Source of the DNA: Dehalococcoidia bacterium UBA1151
GTDB lineage: Bacteria; Chloroflexota; Dehalococcoidia; Lucifugimonadales; Lucifugimonadaceae
Length of the DNA: 14,536 nucleotides
NCBI GenBank assembly: GCA_002311865.1
Contig: DBZV01000056.1
Coordinates: forward strand, 1-14,536
Direction: 5' to 3'
Below the pieces are notes generated by a model that was given only the letters and a program-made list of their open reading frames with translations, did not search any database and was not told where the DNA came from. This document shows, in pieces, positions 13,073 through 14,536 of this stretch (position 1 is its first letter; the number at the start of each line of letters is the position of its first letter). A program made the position numbers and the translations under genes.

Positions 13073-14536
13073 TTGAACATCTCTCGGTATGACGTAATCG
13101 TTGTTGGGTCGGGATCGGCTGGAGGCGTGCTGGCGGCGCGGTTATCGGAAGACCCTGAGCGTTCGGTGCTGCTATTGGAAGCGGGGCCGGACTATCTGAG
13201 CGTTGGCAACCTGCCTGATGAGATCAGGAACGGGCTTGCGACGGGCGCTGATCTGGCGGTTGGGACAGACCATGACTGGCAGTTCATCGGCCGGGCCACG
13301 GATGATCAGACTGAGATGCGCGTGCCCCGAGGAAAAATCCTCGGTGGGACGAGTGCAATAAACGGCCAGGTCTTTCTGCGCGGCGTTCCAGATGACTACG
13401 ATGGCTGGGCGAGTAACGGCAATGAAGAGTGGTCGTTCGAGAAGTTGCTGCCTTTCTTTCGCAAGCTTGAGTCCGACCAGGATTATTCCGATGACTGGCA
13501 CGGCAACGACGGCCCAATCCCGGTGCGCAGAAATCGGCGCGATTCTCTAACAAAGGATCAGATCGCATTTTTTGACGCGTGCCTTGCGGCCGGATACCCG
13601 GAGTGCCCGGATCACAACAACCCCGACGGATGGGGCGTTGGACCATTGCCGCTGAACGATGTTGACGGACTCAGGTGGTCGACGGCAATGGGCTATATCG
13701 AGCCAATTCGGCATCGCATGAACCTCACGATTCGCGGCGACTCCATGGTTCACAGGGTTCTATTTGAGGCCCAGCGTGCGGTTGGCGTGGTCGTTGTGTC
13801 GGGTGGCGAGACGTTTGAGATGCTGGGCGACGAGATTGTCCTGAGCGCGGGGGCGATCGCCTCCCCCCAGCTGCTGATGCTGTCGGGAATTGGGCCAGCG
13901 AACCATCTTGCGGAGTTTGGTATTGAGTCACTAGTGGACGCGCCGGGCGTGGGCCAGAATTTGCGTGATCATCCCAGCGTGCATATCGCGTACAAGACGC
14001 CGCCTGAGTACGTGATTCCGTCCGACTATCCCGGCGCTCAGAAGGTGGCGCTGCGGTACACGGCATCCGGTTCTGACGCTGACCTGGACATGATTACCGT
14101 GATGCGATTCCGCTACGAAACCAGCGAGGCGGTGCTTAGCGCGGGCCTGTTTCTGGAACGCTCGTCCGGAGAGGTGCGTCTGCAATCGCTCGACGCCAGC
14201 GCCCAGCCAACCGTGGACTACAACTACCTCTCCGATGAATCAGATCTTCGCCGGTTGCGGGACGGACTGAAACTCAACATGGAGCTTGCGAAGCAGGAGA
14301 GCTTCAATCACGTAATTGGCGAATTGATTGATCCGGAGCCGAGCATTGTGGATGACGAAGATGCGTTGAATATGTGGATTCGAAAGAACGTGGGCACCAT
14401 GCACCACGCCTCTGGCACCGCGAAGATGGGGCCTGAGTCTGATCCGATGGCCGTTGTCGATCAGTACGGCAGGGTAAAGGGCGTTGATGGCCTGCGGGTC
14501 TGCGACGGCTCAATCATGCCGGACTGCATCCGCGCC
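13073..14536 (+). CDS. GMC-family FAD-dependent oxidoreductase (3' end missing)
   Basis: 488 codons are present and the gene runs off the window. MNISRYDVIVVGSGSAGG shows the FAD dinucleotide-binding GxGxxG (12-17), with the ribose-binding Glu36 in LLLEAG. GMC signature 1, PRGKILGGTSAINGQVFLRG, is at 85-104 and signature 2, GAIASPQLLMLSGIG, at 260-274. The C-terminal catalytic region has MHHASGTAKMG (His444/His445) and ends at DGSIMPDCIRA, just before the expected second catalytic His or Asn. About 40-50 residues are missing, judged against a family length near 530. Family members (choline, alcohol or glucose dehydrogenases and oxidases) oxidise an alcohol group with FAD; the substrate here cannot be assigned. 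TTG at 13073 is the only standard start in a frame open from 12902, though its ribosome binding site is weak. Confidence 0.92.
   Translation, partial: MNISRYDVIVVGSGSAGGVLAARLSEDPERSVLLLEAGPDYLSVGNLPDEIRNGLATGADLAVGTDHDWQFIGRATDDQTEMRVPRGKILGGTSAINGQVFLRGVPDDYDGWASNGNEEWSFEKLLPFFRKLESDQDYSDDWHGNDGPIPVRRNRRDSLTKDQIAFFDACLAAGYPECPDHNNPDGWGVGPLPLNDVDGLRWSTAMGYIEPIRHRMNLTIRGDSMVHRVLFEAQRAVGVVVVSGGETFEMLGDEIVLSAGAIASPQLLMLSGIGPANHLAEFGIESLVDAPGVGQNLRDHPSVHIAYKTPPEYVIPSDYPGAQKVALRYTASGSDADLDMITVMRFRYETSEAVLSAGLFLERSSGEVRLQSLDASAQPTVDYNYLSDESDLRRLRDGLKLNMELAKQESFNHVIGELIDPEPSIVDDEDALNMWIRKNVGTMHHASGTAKMGPESDPMAVVDQYGRVKGVDGLRVCDGSIMPDCIRA

Overview
The window (standard bacterial code, moderately GC-rich) looks like chromosomal DNA of a free-living bacterium. 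The mix of heterodimeric ABC exporters, a GMC oxidoreductase, an aldo/keto reductase, a YdjA-like nitroreductase and DUF2461 would fit an environmental Chloroflexota lineage. That placement is inference from gene content only. No phage, transposase, CRISPR, tRNA or rRNA signal was seen.

Layout. (1) 1-178, minus: the 5' end of an unidentified membrane-anchored or secreted protein. (2) 335-8127, minus: four large ABC exporter half-transporter genes in two consecutive pairs, each ordered 'degenerate-site subunit, then consensus-site subunit'. Pair B (6271-8127 and 4358-6271) lies upstream of pair A (2236-3972 and 335-2236). Both pairs join their genes by the same 1-nt TAGTG stop/start overlap and are clearly a diverged tandem duplication. 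(3) 8128-8408: a divergent regulatory region with two perfect inverted repeats and a -10-like box. (4) 8409-9268, plus: a pterin-4a-carbinolamine dehydratase overlapping a nitroreductase by ATGA. (5) 9273-10187, minus: an aldo/keto reductase, convergent with the nitroreductase. (6) 10299-10401: a pair of REP-like palindromes in inverted orientation. (7) 10426-12101, minus: an ABC-2 type exporter whose ATPase gene is broken by one in-frame TGA, followed by its permease. (8) 12181-12870, minus: a DUF2461 protein. (9) 13073-14536, plus: a GMC-family FAD oxidoreductase cut by the window end.

How the genes fit together. Each exporter pair should form one heterodimer. The first subunit has Asp at the catalytic-Glu position of Walker B with a normal LSGGQ signature; the second has the catalytic Glu with an altered LSVGQ signature. 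In the head-to-tail NBD dimer this gives one competent and one degenerate ATP site, as in the TM287/288, BmrCD and LmrCD type. The first subunits have Arg-rich N-termini, and the second subunits have acidic N-termini and an unusual shared C-terminal tail.

The three points most worth checking are the TGA in the ABC-2 ATPase, the conserved but start-codon-less N-terminal extension of the pair A first subunit (3973-4095), and the REP-like repeat pair at 10299-10401.
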